Assembly: GCA_947095585.1 (NCBI GenBank)
Contig: OX352761.1
Location: 129,548,277-129,612,276 of the forward strand
Source of the DNA: Nephrocerus scutellatus
Taxonomy: Eukaryota > Arthropoda > Insecta > Diptera > Pipunculidae
DNA length: 64,000 bases
Reading direction: 5' to 3'
The notes under the pieces are model-generated. The model was not told where the DNA came from. It saw only the letters and a list, made by a program, of their open reading frames with translations, and ran no database searches. Below are positions 17,250-30,500 of this stretch, in pieces. A program made the position numbers and the translations under genes. How positions within the stretch are numbered: the first letter of the stretch is position 1; each line of letters starts with the position of its first letter.

Positions 17250-19310
17250 GTGTTCTTCAATTTATATAAATTTTTTTATAATTTGTGCACGCTTAATGCT
17301 CGGCTATATGCTTGGCACAGCGTGGGCGTTAAGGAAAATGAGGAGAAAAGAGGAGATGTCTATGAGCTTGTGTCTTGATGTGGAAAGACAGCCCTTGGCA
17401 GAGCATTCCACATACTTGTTGTACGGCTGAAAAACGAGTCCCCGAACTTAACTGTACCTTCGAAGATGGGCTTGAGGGTAACTGATTTATTTAGAGCGCC
17501 ACGAGTATTGCGGTACAATTCAAGGAGATGTGGCATGCAGCTGGCTATTTCTCTTGAGAACGGCTGGTGGAAGAAACGATAACACAGTGACAAGCAGGAA
17601 AAGTTCCTGCGGTCTTCAAGCGAATCTATTGATTTTGCAATGTATTCGTCACCGATAAGTTTTATGACTCGGTTTTGTATTCTGCTGTAAGCTGATGCAA
17701 GGTAATTTTAGGCGCACCAGACCAGATATGACAATTGTACTCAAGGGCGAATAAAAGCCTTGTAGATAGTAGCCAAATCAAAGGAAGTGAAATATTTTTT
17801 CACAGTTTTAGAAAGCCTAAACATTTCGCAGCATTTTTGGCGACGGTGAATATGTGGTCATTCCAACGAAGCTTGTCGTTAACGCCCATAAAGAGAGAGA
17901 AAATTTTCAAGATGCAAGTGCCATTCATAGATAATGGCATTGGATTTTAGATTCCCTTGGATGACATTAGACAGGCATTGGGTTATAGGAGCGTTAAATT
18001 CGTCTCGATTGTTTTCTTCCCATTGTATTATGCTGTCCAGGTCAGAGTTTAACGTGCTTAACATACGCAGTTGATTGAGTTCCACATGAGAAGTGGATGG
18101 ACGTTCCTCAAACTTATATGAGAAGCTGAGAGTGCTGTCTCCAGCGAAAGAATGAATTGGATTAGTAGTTATGGATAAGAGATTAATAATAGAAATGAGA
18201 AAGAGTGTCTGAGACAAAACAGAGCCCTGGGGAACGCCAGCATTATCTGATGTATTTTAGATTTATAACCTTCCAAAACAACTTAAATCGAGCGGTCCAA
18301 AAGATAACTTCTAACCCAACACAACAGTTTTTCATCGACACCATAAGCACGCATTTTGGATGAAAAAGCTTGCTCCAAACTCTATCAAATGCCTTAGAAT
18401 TATCGAGTGCAACAGCTTTGCTTTCACCAAATTGATGCAAAGACCGGTTGGTTGGTGAGATATATACCATCAAATCACCAGTAGAACGTTTCCTACGAAA
18501 TCCGTACTGCTGGTCACTAAGTATTTCATTTTTTTAAGATATTTCATGACCTGAAAATTGATCAGCTTTTTCATGACCTTGGAAAGAATGGATGTAAGTG
18601 CTATGGGTCGGTACGAAGAAGGAGACGACGACTCGCCTTTTTTGGGTATGGGCTGGACAAACGTTGTTTTCCAACCTCTCGGGAAGAGTCCAGAATTATA
18701 GGATAGGTGGAAAAGCTTATGCAATGATCATGCCAGCGTGGAAGAACACCTCTTCAGAAATAATTGAGAAATACCATCTGGCCCAGCGGATTTGTGAATG
18801 TTGAGATCGTTTAAAACTCTAGCAACTGCCCAAGTACGAATGAAGATCTGTCCCATAGAGTGTTCAATACTCGGAGGTGCAGGCGACAGCAATGCACAAT
18901 CTGGAAGCGTGGAGCTAGCTGAAAAATGCGCAGCAAACTTTGTCTTTAGAGTTGACAACTGGAATCTCATTATAAATGAGCGTTGGAATCGACGAAGAGG
19001 CTGTATTTTTTATTCTTTTCACGAATGACCAACAATTTTTACTACCTTGGGACATTGTAGTATTTTTTGCCTTAATTTTTGGTCGTAGGTGAATTTGAAT
19101 CGCCGAAGATGGGCATTGCAAACATTTCTGGTTCGTTTAAAATTTGTTCGGTTTTCCTCAGTAGAGTTTGCTTTGTAAAACCGAAAGCATACCTCTCTTA
19201 TCCTAGAAGCCTTTTTACAGCTCGCGTCATACCATCCATCCTTCTTTGGCTTGAAGTCGAATAGAAAGTAGTTAAAAATGAACTCAAAAAAGTCGACGCG
19301 ATGTGGACTT
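17250..19310 (-). mobile_element. Jockey-clade LINE, decayed ORF2 (RT to 3' end)
   Basis: In transcript order, the frames broken by shifts show: linker (NTASSSIPTLIYNEIPVVNS, about 19040); RT entry with SAGPDGISQLFLKRC (about 18770); GLFPRGWKTTFVQPIPKKGE with SYRPIALTSILSKVMKKLI (18560-18680); the AFDRVW block (about 18390); PIHSFAGDSTLSFSYKF, the palm catalytic site (about 18140); and the C-terminal SFFSRTTSMWNALPRAVFP (17390-17450). The A-D-D catalytic triad reads A-G-D, so the RT is dead by substitution as well as by frameshifts. The 3' flank shares GCTCGGCTATATGCTTGGCA with the copy at 1.37 kb. It lies between the two host genes, in their orientation. Confidence 0.85.
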
Positions 19311-19314
19311 ATTT

Positions 19315-19470
19315 CAAAAGATTAACCCACTTCCCATGCATCACACGCGCCACACGCAACTGGCGACACCTGTCACATGGAAGATCTCAGAAGTGGCCAA
19401 TGACGCTGAGCTGCTCACAAAAGTTCAACTCTCTAGGTCATGTTCAAGGTGGTTTAAAGGAAGCCCAAAA
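19315..19470 (-). repeat. Single copy of the intron-1 satellite unit
   Basis: Reverse complement of the units at 9860-10460: ATGACCTAGAGAGTTGAAC, TTTTGTGAGCAGCTCAGCG, and GCGTGTGGCGCGTGTGATGC at the far end. It sits directly next to the 5' end of the Jockey fragment. Confidence 0.6.
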
Positions 19471-19565
19471 AAGTCGATAAAACCGACAGACACACAAAGT
19501 CAACTTAAAAGTATTAAAAAAGAAAGTTGTTTTTGAAGTAGCAATGTAAGTCCAAAATCTACAAC

Positions 19566-19728
19566 TATAAGGTCCGAAACGATAGACGTAACTATAAGTA
19601 AAAGCAATGCTTTTAGTGACGGATTTTGATGACCACAAGCCTTGCTACAACATTCCATTCCACTCTATTCCATTGCTACAGCATGAGTTGTAGTTGTAGT
19701 AACGTCTATCGATTCGGACCTAAGTATA
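19566..19728. mobile_element. MITE with about 30-bp terminal inverted repeats
   Basis: Left arm: ATAAGGTCCGAAACGATAGA then CGTAACTA. Right arm, reverse-complemented: TTAGGTCCGAATCGATAGAC then GTTACTA. The arms match at about 25 of 28 positions. The interior of about 100 bp contains ATTCCATTCCACTCTATTCC and is non-coding. A compact, well-defined element. Confidence 0.7.
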
Positions 19729-20212
19729 TCTGAAAAGCAGCTTTTATCGCAAGTCAGTCACTGTATGGGCGATTGGAAATAAATTCTCAGCGGACTGTTG
19801 ACGGACTCAAGCCGTTACATAACAGTCGACAACCATGTCAAAGAAAAAACTAAATAATAATTTAATGTTAAGGATACGTTACTCAATGTTCAATGAAATG
19901 TTTTATGCTTTAATTCTGTGGTCATTTAAAAGAAATATATTTTGATGACAACTTTTAACATTTTTTTTAAATAATGTTTCTAACATACTTCTCTCACCCA
20001 ACCCAAGCAAAGGAATGACTATAAAAATGTACGAGTTTGAATGTCTGATTGATTGTAACGCATTGCTGTTTCATTTAAATTGGTCCAATATTATAAAAAA
20101 AGAGCTCGGCAATAATTATTAATTCATTGCTGCTGGTGGGAAAAATGCAGCCGAAGCTGATGTTACGCTACCTTTAAGGCAAATTGGTTGTTTTTTTTGT
20201 TTCTTTGTTTTT

Positions 20213-20272
20213 TTCAGAAGAAGAAGTAGTAGTAGAAGAAGTCATAGTAGTAGTAGTAGTAGTAGAATTTAA
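20213..20272. repeat. AGA/AGT trinucleotide microsatellite
   Basis: AGAAGAAGAAGTAGTAGTAG followed by interrupted GTAGTAGTAG tracts, about 60 bp. Confidence 0.9.
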
Positions 20273-20519
20273 GGCTACCATAAGAGAGGACGGATTGTGA
20301 AATTATCTCCAATGCAATACGACAAATGTACTCTTTAATGTGTTGAATGTCAGTCGAAATGGCTTAGATAGTCTTATAGAAGAATTTTAAATAGATTATG
20401 ATGCGTTGACATTCTAAAACGAAAAAGTATCAAGGCAATCTAAACGTTAGAACAAGTAACACGCCAATTACTCTGCGAATCTGTTTTATATTTCGATTAT
20501 GCAAAATAAAAAATACTAT

Positions 20520-20640
20520 AAAAAGTACTTGGTGTAAAGCAGCATAACATAACGTGACATAGTAGGAACAAAAGGTATGTAACGCAGCATAACATAACAT
20601 AGTAGAGGCTGGAAAATACAACATAATATAACACTTGTTA
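20520..20640. repeat. Low-complexity CATAACATAA repeats
   Basis: Two clusters of GCAGCATAACATAACGTGAC / GCAGCATAACATAACATAGT spaced about 55 bp, probably a local duplication. The surrounding 19.7-21.7 kb otherwise shows nothing coding. Confidence 0.5.
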
Positions 20641-21719
20641 ACTACAATTTGCTCCTTTACACACACAAAATATTTGTCTGTGGAAAACTATAAATGTCTA
20701 CTAAATTAAAATGCACTCAAAGTGTGTGTGAGTGCGATACAAAAAGCGACCTTATTTTACCAACTAATTTATAATCAGTTACTAATTGAAATTGATAAGC
20801 CTTGAAACTATAACACCCGATACACATCCATTTAATTGACCCTAATTAAAGTGCACATCAAGTGCGTCTTTTTGGATTTGTTCTTGGGCTAATTTAATTA
20901 AGATAAGGTAACCGGAGCAATAAAGTCATATCTGTCATAACACAAAAACAAAATGCGATTAAGAGTTTACTCCAAATCGGTGTGAAATATTTAATGGATT
21001 ACAGTTTCTTAGTGCTTCTAACTACAAGCCAAATTGGTTTACTTGTTAAAGTGCTCGCTATGCGCTATGCAATTCGGTCGTGCGTTCCATCATTTCCTTC
21101 TCCATTTTATTTTTCAGGATTTATGTCCTAGCATCTGTGGTAATCTGACTTCGTTTGATTTTTATCTATATATTCGATTACCAATTTGAAAAGACACAGC
21201 AAAACCGTAATGGCCGAATAACCGACTCAACATGCTTTATATAGTCAACCACTAAAAATTTAAAAACCCGAGAACTTTCCAAAGAAGAAGACCACAATGA
21301 ATTGGCCAAATTTAATCGCTTACGACAATGCGAAATGATATGGTTTTGTTTGGGAGATCAAAATTGAGTACGACAAGTTCTCAAAGAAAGAGATTTTGTG
21401 TCATCCTCCAATGTGTGTGATTTCTGTGTGATTTCGTTCTAAATGTGAGGAAAATGTTCCAGCAGCGAAGGACTATCCATCAATCGTTGCAAAACCGTTC
21501 TATTACCTTTCACATAAAGCAGATTGGTCAATCTAGGACCTATCACTATCAAAACTTTATTCTAGTAAAGTTATATATGTTATTTTGCTTTGCTGGAATT
21601 CTCGCATCAAGTCCACCATTGAACGCGACACTAGTCTCATGTGGGACAGTATACGCCTTTACGACAGAGCTTGGAAACTAATTCCTAAAAGGATACACTT
21701 AACTTATAATTAACCATAA

Positions 21720-22195
21720 CATCCAAGCTGCTGGTATATAAGACAATGGTCATACCAGTACTTACATATGGAGACTTGGGTGCTTAGCAAAAAGCATTCT
21801 GACCTCTTAGCCGCGTTCGAGAGAAAAGTCTTACGGAGAATTGTTGGCCCCGTATGTGAGGAAGGACGATTCCGATTCCGGAGACTCTTTGATCTATTGA
21901 GATCTACGAGCGTTACCGCGATGTCGACATCGTGAAGAGAATTAAGCTTGGTAGGCTCCGATGGGCAGGACATCTAGCTCGCATGAGCGAAGATGATCCT
22001 TTGCGATATGATTTATGGAACACGACAGCGAGGCCGGCCAAGCCTACGCTGGAAGAATGGCGTAGACCAGGACGCCCATAGTTTAGGGTTGCCAAATTGG
22101 ATGACATCGGCTCTAAATCGGGACCGGTGGAGAGATTTTTTGCGGGAGGCCAGGACCGGACACCGGTTAGAGAGCCAAATACGATGATGATATAC
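21720..22195 (+). pseudogene. LINE ORF2 C-terminal fragment (RTE/CR1-like end)
   Basis: KLLVYKTMVIPVLTYGD (about 21725-21775) resembles the RT thumb motif K-x-L-x-Y-K-x-x-V-x-P-V-L-x-Y-G. After frameshifts, the frame at 22011-22184 reads GTRQRGRPSLRWKNGVDQDA then LPNWMTSALNRDRWRDFLRE, the familiar R-G-R-P-x-x-R-W-x-D-x-V-x-x-D end of a common insect LINE ORF2. The terminal stretch recurs at 61.4 kb (minus) and 38.05 kb (plus). A decayed 3' fragment. Confidence 0.7.
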
Positions 22196-24413
22196 TCGTA
22201 GTACTCCGTACATATTTTTCTTTTTATTTGAATGATAAGTCAATAAAGTATTTTTGTTATCTTACCACACCTGTGCATTTTTTTCCTCTGAGAGCACACT
22301 AACCAAAGTGTCCGACTCTAAAAAATATACGGTTTTTTCAATAACATGAAGGTGAGCAAAACGACGCTACTATTTGATGACCCGACTCAAGGCGGTCAGC
22401 AAACTTTTACCTGCTAAAGGCGTACACTTCACCAAATTGAAAAACTGACTTCAGATTCGTTCTTTGTGTGTTAATATTAGTCTTAATTGATTTATTCATT
22501 CGAATACAAAAATAAGGCATTACAGGGTTAAATACTTGGACAAAATGAGTGATTAAAACAAATAGAAGAAGCCAGAGCAAATTAACAGAAATAGTGTTGT
22601 GATTCACAGTGATAACTTCAAACCTCACGAGTTAACTGAACCGTCAAAATTGCATTTACAATATAAATGGTTTGTGGTAATTGCACCCTCCGAGTACTAC
22701 TTGTTGTGAACTCTCTAGACGTGAAAACATTTCGTTGGAAAGAGTTTTTGAAAGCAAACATCAGATAATCAATGATAATGCGCTGTCCTTATTATTACTC
22801 CTTTAAATGTTTTCATTATTTTAGGGATTTAAAAAGTTCGTATTATTAAAATAAAATCTATCAAATTGTATTGATTATGGGGCCAGAACGCGTCAGTATG
22901 AATCAGTCTGATTCTGAACCAGAAGATTCATTCTCGCTTTGAGTTTTCTGTTTCACAAGAGTTTTTAAATATTCTCAAGCTTTGAGAAACCTATTCTAGA
23001 ATCAAGATAACTGCCACTACACAAGTTTATAATTTTCTAAACCTGTAACACCAAGGAAAGCAATGAAAATTCTCGTATATGAAATCAGAGCAGAGAACGC
23101 CACTTTTCGTCTATAAATAATAAAATAATGTGGAAGAGCAAAACATAAACAACATAAACTGAAATAAAAAAGAAAAATGAAAATTATAATTCAGAGTTAA
23201 AATGTATTTGGTTTTATTGAATTAATTTCATGAGTAGTTGTATCTTCTTTTGTGTCACCATTTTCGTTTTTTTTGGTCAAATAAAAGAAAAATTATAATT
23301 TAAAATTATATAATTATTATAGTTAAAATAATGAAAATAAAATAAATCACTTTCTCTCTTTCTCTCTCTCTTAAGAATTAAGTTGAAGCAACTTAAGTGT
23401 ACGTTGTGTGTATGCAAATTCATTAATTGTTTCTGCTTTCCTTCTTTTTTTTGTCTTGTTAATATTAATACGCATTGTTGTGCACTCAGAATAAAACGGT
23501 ACCTTCTCCTCAAAATATGCAACATAAAACTACATGTTTACAGGGGATCATCTACTTTGATTTAACCGTCGCTTCTGTATATTACAAATGTTACAATAGA
23601 TGACTAAACTTGTTTGGAAATTAAAATTTAATTTACATTTAGAAGATAAATTAACAGCAACAAAAAAAACCGAGTAAACTTACTGCAAGATCGAGTGATC
23701 TCTAATTGTTGGATGTTTTAAAAGAAAATCCTAAATAATCCCTTGCACGTCTGCATGGTTTCTTTTGACTTTTACATTTGAATTTCACTTAGTTTTATTC
23801 TTAAATACATGTATACACACTAGTATATAATAATAATAGGTTTTGTTATTTTTACTGTGTTCGATTGTATAATTATAATTTAAAATAAAAATACACTTTA
23901 CTTTGTGAGTTTGTGAGTCTGTAAATATTTTTAGGTATTTCTGTTGTTTTTTGCTTTTCCCTTTGCATGCTAGTTGATCAATAAATTGAGTAAAATATTC
24001 ACTCACTCATGCACACATGCATCAATTTATGTAGCTATATAAGTTTTTATAAATAGACTTGGAGCCATGCTATACACACGATACGAATAAAAAAAATGCA
24101 TGCATGGGAGTGTTTTAAAATTATTGAGAGTTGAATTGAATTTTTGGAACAAAAAAAAGGACCCACTGGGAAGCAAAAAACATAATACAATGTCTCATAA
24201 AGATATTTATAGTAAAATAAGGAATTTGTCTCTCTTTGTTTTTTTTGTTATGTATGTATGTCTGTATATGTATTCTATCCTAACCTACACAATGCAACTC
24301 TAGCTGATTAGTGCACGCCTAGGTAAATACATTTATATATCTATATATAAATATCTTTGTTATTTGTTGTTGGTTGGTTGTTTTGTTATTAATTATTTTG
24401 TTGTTGGTTGAGT
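22196..24413. other. AT-rich intergenic DNA downstream of the large gene; no gene
   Basis: Only short random frames, plus a CT tract near 23352-23372. Nothing recognised. Confidence 0.4.
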
Positions 24414-24419
24414 TTTATT
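24414..24419 (-). terminator. Candidate poly(A) signal AATAAA of the large gene
   Basis: Minus-strand AATAAA, about 120 nt beyond the proposed stop codon at 24537-24539. The spacing suits a short 3' UTR. Such hexamers are frequent in AT-rich DNA, so this is positional support only. Confidence 0.4.
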
Positions 24420-24536
24420 TAAAAATATTAATTCTAATTAAATATCTGCATGCATTCTATCCGTTCTGCCTGCTGTCCGACGACAATTCGGTCGAACAAT
24501 TTGTTTGTCGTCCTTTCTGTTTCCCACATAGAATTT

Positions 24537-27500
24537 TTATCGAATCCTTGGCATTGTCCTGTAAAAAGAAGTAAATAGGCATTTATTATCAATCTAATTA
24601 CAGATGTAGTAAAATAATAATTATACATCTTATAAAATTTAAACTGAAATAAACAGTGCGTGTAACCTCTACGCGCCGTGTAAGTGAAACTTCTTGGTTT
24701 TGGGGTGCAAAAAACCTTCAAGAGACCCATTAAAGACCATCAACAGACCCCCAAAAGACTACCTAAAAACCACCGAAAGACGCTAAAAAAAATTCTTCAA
24801 AAAACTCCACAAAATAGCTGCAAAGAACACAAAAAGACGCCTAAAACCCCAAAAAGGACCCTTAAAAGACCATCAAAAGATCCCAAAAGACCCCAAAAAA
24901 ACTTTCCAAAGAACCTTAAAATACCTTCAAAAGACTCTCAAAATACGCCTAAAAACCACCAAAAGACAAAAAAACTTACCAAAGACCCTTAAAAGACCCT
25001 CAAAACCCCTAAAATTCCTTCCAAAGATTCCCCCCTAAAGACCCTCAAAAGGCCATACCGAATTCCATACAAATTGGTCGAGAAGTGGCTTAGTTCCTAA
25101 AATTCTAGACCTTAATGACCATATCCCAGAATTTCCATAGAAAAAGGTCTTATAGTCATATCTTAGTCCTACATACCGAAAATTCCAGATTTCCAATTTT
25201 CAATAGGAAGGAGTCTTACAGTCGCTTAGTCCCACATACCGAGTTTCATAGAAACGGCTGGAGAAATCTCTTCGTTCCCGAAATTTCAGTCCCTTATAAC
25301 CGTATTCCAGAACAATAGTATAGGAACAAGTCTTATAGTCGCATCTTAGTCCTACATACCTATTTTCATAAAAATTGCTTGAGAAATGGTTTAGTTACAA
25401 AAACACAAAATCATAAGACAACAGACCCTTGTTGTCCAGAGTTTTATACACAATGGAAGTGAACTACAATTGCTGCTGGGCCACCCACCAACATGGCTTT
25501 AGGAAACATCGCAGCACTATAACTGCCTAACGTAGATGGTGACCCACATTGATAACGATCTAAAACACCGTCGTCCGCACTGGCGCACTGCCAGTCGTGC
25601 CACCGTCGTGACTTTCGACACGGCTTTCGACACCGGTTGACCAATCCATCCTCTGTGGAATTCAGAAATTCCTAGTCAAAGCATCGGAAACGAGTCCCAC
25701 AAGGAGGGATTCTCTCTCCCATTCTTTTTTTATTATTATAATGTACACACGCTAAAGGGGTTTTTGCACATATAATGTTTAGCACAGCGTGGGCGTTAGG
25801 AAATAAGGAAGAGCAAAATATAAGATGTCTATGCACGCGTGTCTTAAACGCAGATCATACAAATGCGGAAACACAGAATCAGTCAATTCGTTCCACATAA
25901 CTATCGTGCGGCTAAAGAAGGAATATCTGAATTGGTTAGTACGTCAGAAGATAGGCTTAATGGTTGATCCGTGAGCTCGAGTTGAGGCACGGGTACTACG
26001 AATGGGTTGGAGAATGGGCGGGATGTATCTGGATATTTCTTTTGAATACCGCTTGTGGAAAAAGCGGTAAAACAGGCAGAAAACATTCCTACTATGTTCA
26101 AGCTATTTGATTGTTTTCGCGATATGTACGTCACCAATTTTGTACGGGACCACGGGGAAAGATCACTACCAAATTTTGATAGAAAGTTTTGTTACCGGAA
26201 ATACACAAGTGTGCAAAGTTTCAATAAAATCGGGCTTTGGGAATTGGGTTAAAAATTGATCGCAAGATTCCAAGACAAACACACGAGCACGCAAAGGTTA
26301 TATAGAGAATTAAATATAAAAAAAGTAACCTAAGTTATCCAAAAAAATCTCATTCTCCTCCAGTACTCCAATACAAAAATTGGATTTTATTTTATCTTCA
26401 ATTTAATTTTTTTTATTAGAAATATAAATTAAATGTTATTCGACAGTTTAATGGCCAGTTTAATTCTTACCTGGGCGACTGCACCCTACGCTTAGGTGTA
26501 TTTGTGTTACTGTTGTTACCGCCAGACGCTGTTGATGGTCGGCTATTTGGTGTTCCGGTTCGCGCAGATGGGACGGGCGTGTTTGTTGTTGTTGCTGTGG
26601 CAAATGCTTTTGTGCCTGCCGATGGTGATGCTACCGCTGGTGATGTTGTTGTTGTTGCAGTTCCCACACTATACCGCTTCGGCGGTACAATTCGACTAGG
26701 AGATCGAGTTGCTTTCGAAGCTTGCGTTGTTATTCTATTGATTTGAGGAGAATTAGGACTTGCGTTTATGGGATTCCTTAATATTTGTCGAATTTATTGT
26801 ACAAATAAAATTGTAACAATTAACGGAAAACATACAAGAGCACAAGTCACAGAATGAATGAATGAAGTACACATGTGGAAAGAAATGAAAAGTGAAGAGA
26901 GAAAAAAAAAGAAATAAAAATAAAAATGCATACAGGAGGTAAATAAAGCGTTTTTGAATAAGGACATAACAATAGCTATTGACCAATCGGAGAAGTTTCG
27001 GTGCTTGAAATGATCAAGAGGCTTCAGTTCTTGAGTTAATTTGATCTTGTAAGGGTGTAGACCAAGATCTTTATCCAAAATTCGCCACAATGTAGACTGA
27101 GAGACTCCCAATTCCTGTGAATAGCGTGGAATCGTCTTATTTCGCTCATTTTGAACTGAAGTGCTTACGGCTGCGATATTTGCGGAATTCGACCGGTGCG
27201 TTGTCTCAATGGCACAGGAACATATAGTAGTGAATTGTCGAATTTATCCACTATATCTCGCACAGCCCGTCTGGTAGGACGATTATTATGACCGAAAATT
27301 GGAGAAAGTGCTCTTAAATTTGCGATCACCGACTCCGAATTTCGATTCTCGTTCGTGAACCTCACCATGATAGAAATGTAAACCTTGACGTTTTGACATT
27401 GACGGATCATAAAAATAATTTAAGGGTGCGTTTATATTAAAATACAAAATTGTTATGCCCCTATTGTAAAACCCTTAAGTAAATAATTAACGAAATTAAT

Positions 27501-30500
27501 GGACAATTTGAAGAAAGTCGGGAAGCACCGTATCCTTAGCCAACCGAATGAACCTCAACAATGGCCTACTCATTGGCAGGCTAACGGTACAACGCACGTT
27601 CTTTCATTTACTCACTTTCCCGCTGGATAGCTGACAGGCCGCGGTATTCTCGAACGTTGTGCAGCATTCGCCGATGTTGGAGTGGAGCCACCACTCTTTG
27701 TCTCTTTGTCGCTAGCCAGATCTTTGAGCATCATGCTGGAGTCTTTACTAAGCAACTCCCATTGGATTTGCAGTCGTTTGAAACGATTACTTGAGATCCT
27801 GTTCTGCTCATACATGTTTTTCTGTTCCTTTCCTTTAGCAGTCGCCGCCGCCATCTGATCGGCTGTAGAGGAACAACGTCGATGTGATTGACCAGCACCA
27901 CCAACACCACCATTTACTCGTAGGCCACTTGATATAGAGATGTTGGGGGAATTCGGAGGAGTTGAGAAACGATGCGACGCGGTGGGAAGTAGATGTTGTA
28001 GGCCAGCGTCGCATTCTTCATTGTTTGTCTGATTGAATGACACCTTCTTCTGTTGGCTCAATGCCCGACTAACTTCCTTCTTCAGTTTTGCAGCATCATA
28101 CTGCACAGGCGCCATCTGTTCCCCTGTTGATTCCAAAATACTTGCAATCTCAGCGTAATACTTAAGTTCAGACCTCGGCACGGCAGAAAGGAAATTTTCA
28201 GCGCGTGCTCGCGCATCTTGGTCTTTTCGCGATAGTCGCTGGTTGCCGGTCGGACAGTCACCGCTAATAAGCTTCAAATTCGAATGCATCTCTTCGAAGT
28301 ACTCTTCCATTTCCGCGAGGTAATCCTCTGTGAGTGGATATTGCAGTTCATCCGAAGAACCCACTCCGTAGAACGGTGGATCTTGCAAACTACGACGCTT
28401 TTCGAGTTTGTTCATCTTGGGATTCTGATCCTCGATCATACTGCTGCGTTTGATTCGTTGAACACGACCACTTCCACTTGAATTGGGATTCTTGCGCAGA
28501 ATTCCGCGGGGCGTACGCGGACTTTTCTCGGTGTTGATAATCATGTCGACGCCACTGTCCATACGATTGGTCTCATACTGATAGACGAACATATTTTTGA
28601 GAGGATCACTTGACGGTACTGTCGCTGCCGCCGCATCGACATCTGAGTCCGTAAGTAGAGTGGAGGAGCCACGATAGCCAGAGCTTGGCGGTTGACTAGA
28701 TCCCGAGCTGGAAGAGCCCATTTGAGTGGCAGCGCCGCCGGCAGAATCAGGCGCCGTTTGTGGTTGAAAATACTGAGCACAGTCACAGACATTTGTACGA
28801 TTGTGCTGCCTAATTGGCGGCGACATGCAGAAGAGTGGTTTCATCGAACACTCCGCATCGAGGTTAACATCAACCTCTGGAATGTGTTTTAAGCGTTTGC
28901 GATACTCGAGTGGCAGCAGTGTGGCCAGCGATTTCCAATCGACAACATGCTTGTAGTCAATGTTCTTGAGAATTTCATCTTCATTAGCCGATCCGAAGTT
29001 GCCGGCACTTCGGCCCTTATTCAGTCCGTTTCCGCTGTTCACCATTGTCTTATAATTTAAAGGCGTGAATATAACATCAGCGTTGTTCGTCTTAACAAAT
29101 CCCAGATCAGGCAGGGCATAACTCGGATAGATCACATAGATGGGTGCCTGTTTCTCTTCACCCAGTTTGTTAAGCTTGGCCAAGAACGAAGGTGGTACGA
29201 ATTTAAAGCGATCACTCCGACAACGGGAGCTGAAAACACCTACGGAGGTTTGCATAGAGCGTGTGATCATCTCGGAAGAGGTGGAGATTTTCATGCGATT
29301 GCCATGTTGCTGCTGCTGGTGCTGTTGTTGCTGCTGATGATGATGATTATGATGACGATGATGCTTTGTGTTGCTTCCGTTGTTGCCGCTTCCGTAGAAA
29401 ACTTGCGTGATGTTCTCTGACGTTCGACTACCATCCGACGAGAGACTCTTGACATCTTGCATGGAATTGTTATTGTTATTATTGTGCATTGTAAAATTGA
29501 AGACTTGTGGGTTCTTAAGAGGCTGCATATGTCTTCTATGCGCTGGCGAATTTGATGCCGAAGATGATGAGCAAAGTGTATTCATACCGCTGTTTGGTGG
29601 ATCGTCAAACACTTCACGAAACTGCAAGTCTCCCCCAGATACTGCCGACCGCTTAACCTTATTCGGTGAGGAATGAGCTTGTTTAGTGCCACTCGCTTTG
29701 GCCACTACATCCTTATCACAAATATCAAGGCTATCCAATTGGTAACTGGAATCTGCCGGATCCATGTCCTCCTCATCGTGCCGACTCAGAGCCGAACCTT
29801 TGCCTGAATCGTTCATACTCTTTTTGCGAATACGCTCCAGCGAGGAGCTACCATCACTTGATGGCCAACAGCCCGACGAGACGTCCATGCAAGTCGTCTC
29901 ACTGGAACAACTGCTCTTCTGTTTGATAAACAGTTTGACTAGATTGAAAGCCGGTTGATTGGCCACCGAATGCTTCGGCTGATGAGATTGATTCAGAGTT
30001 GATGACGAAGAGCAGCAACAAGAAACACCATCAATGGATCCAGATGCACCAGATTCGGCTGCCGCGCCGGAGGCATTACTTGTCGTATCCATATTATTCG
30101 ACGGATGTGTGTGCGTATGTGCGATGTATGTGGTTGTCGTCGTAGTGGTATTGGTGGTGGTGGTAGTATTTGTGGCGTTGCTGTTATTTGATGATGGGCT
30201 GCCACAATCCCGTGAAGGACTACCACAGCCGGAGGTGTGTGAAATTGGCATCTGGCACATTGGAAGAAGATTACGCGATTTGCAAGAATCAACCTGAACA
30301 AGCGAATAAACACGGTCAATTTAAAAAACCATTCTAAAAAGAACAATCAAAAGAATACTTACGGTGGATGTGCTTAACGCTTGCGAAACATTCAGCTGCT
30401 GTCGACTTGATGAGTACTTTTTCGATCGCAAATTTGGCAAGCTCAGACTCTTGCGAACTGTGCAATGGGGTGCATGTCTTGATGCAATATTTACAGATGT

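Noticed and set aside
21993..22187. Independent small gene
   Set aside because: It is the conserved C-terminal end of a LINE ORF2, with further scraps at 38 and 61 kb.
24684..24992. Lysine/proline/threonine-rich open frame resembling a histone-H1-like tail
   Set aside because: Produced by the 12-bp AAAAGACC minisatellite, and it repeats in non-coding context at 38.8 kb.
29993..30346. Long open frames on both strands inside 27.6-30.3 kb and 36.1-37.9 kb
   Set aside because: Shadows of the large gene's exons in other frames, driven by CAG/CAA/AAC-type repeats.
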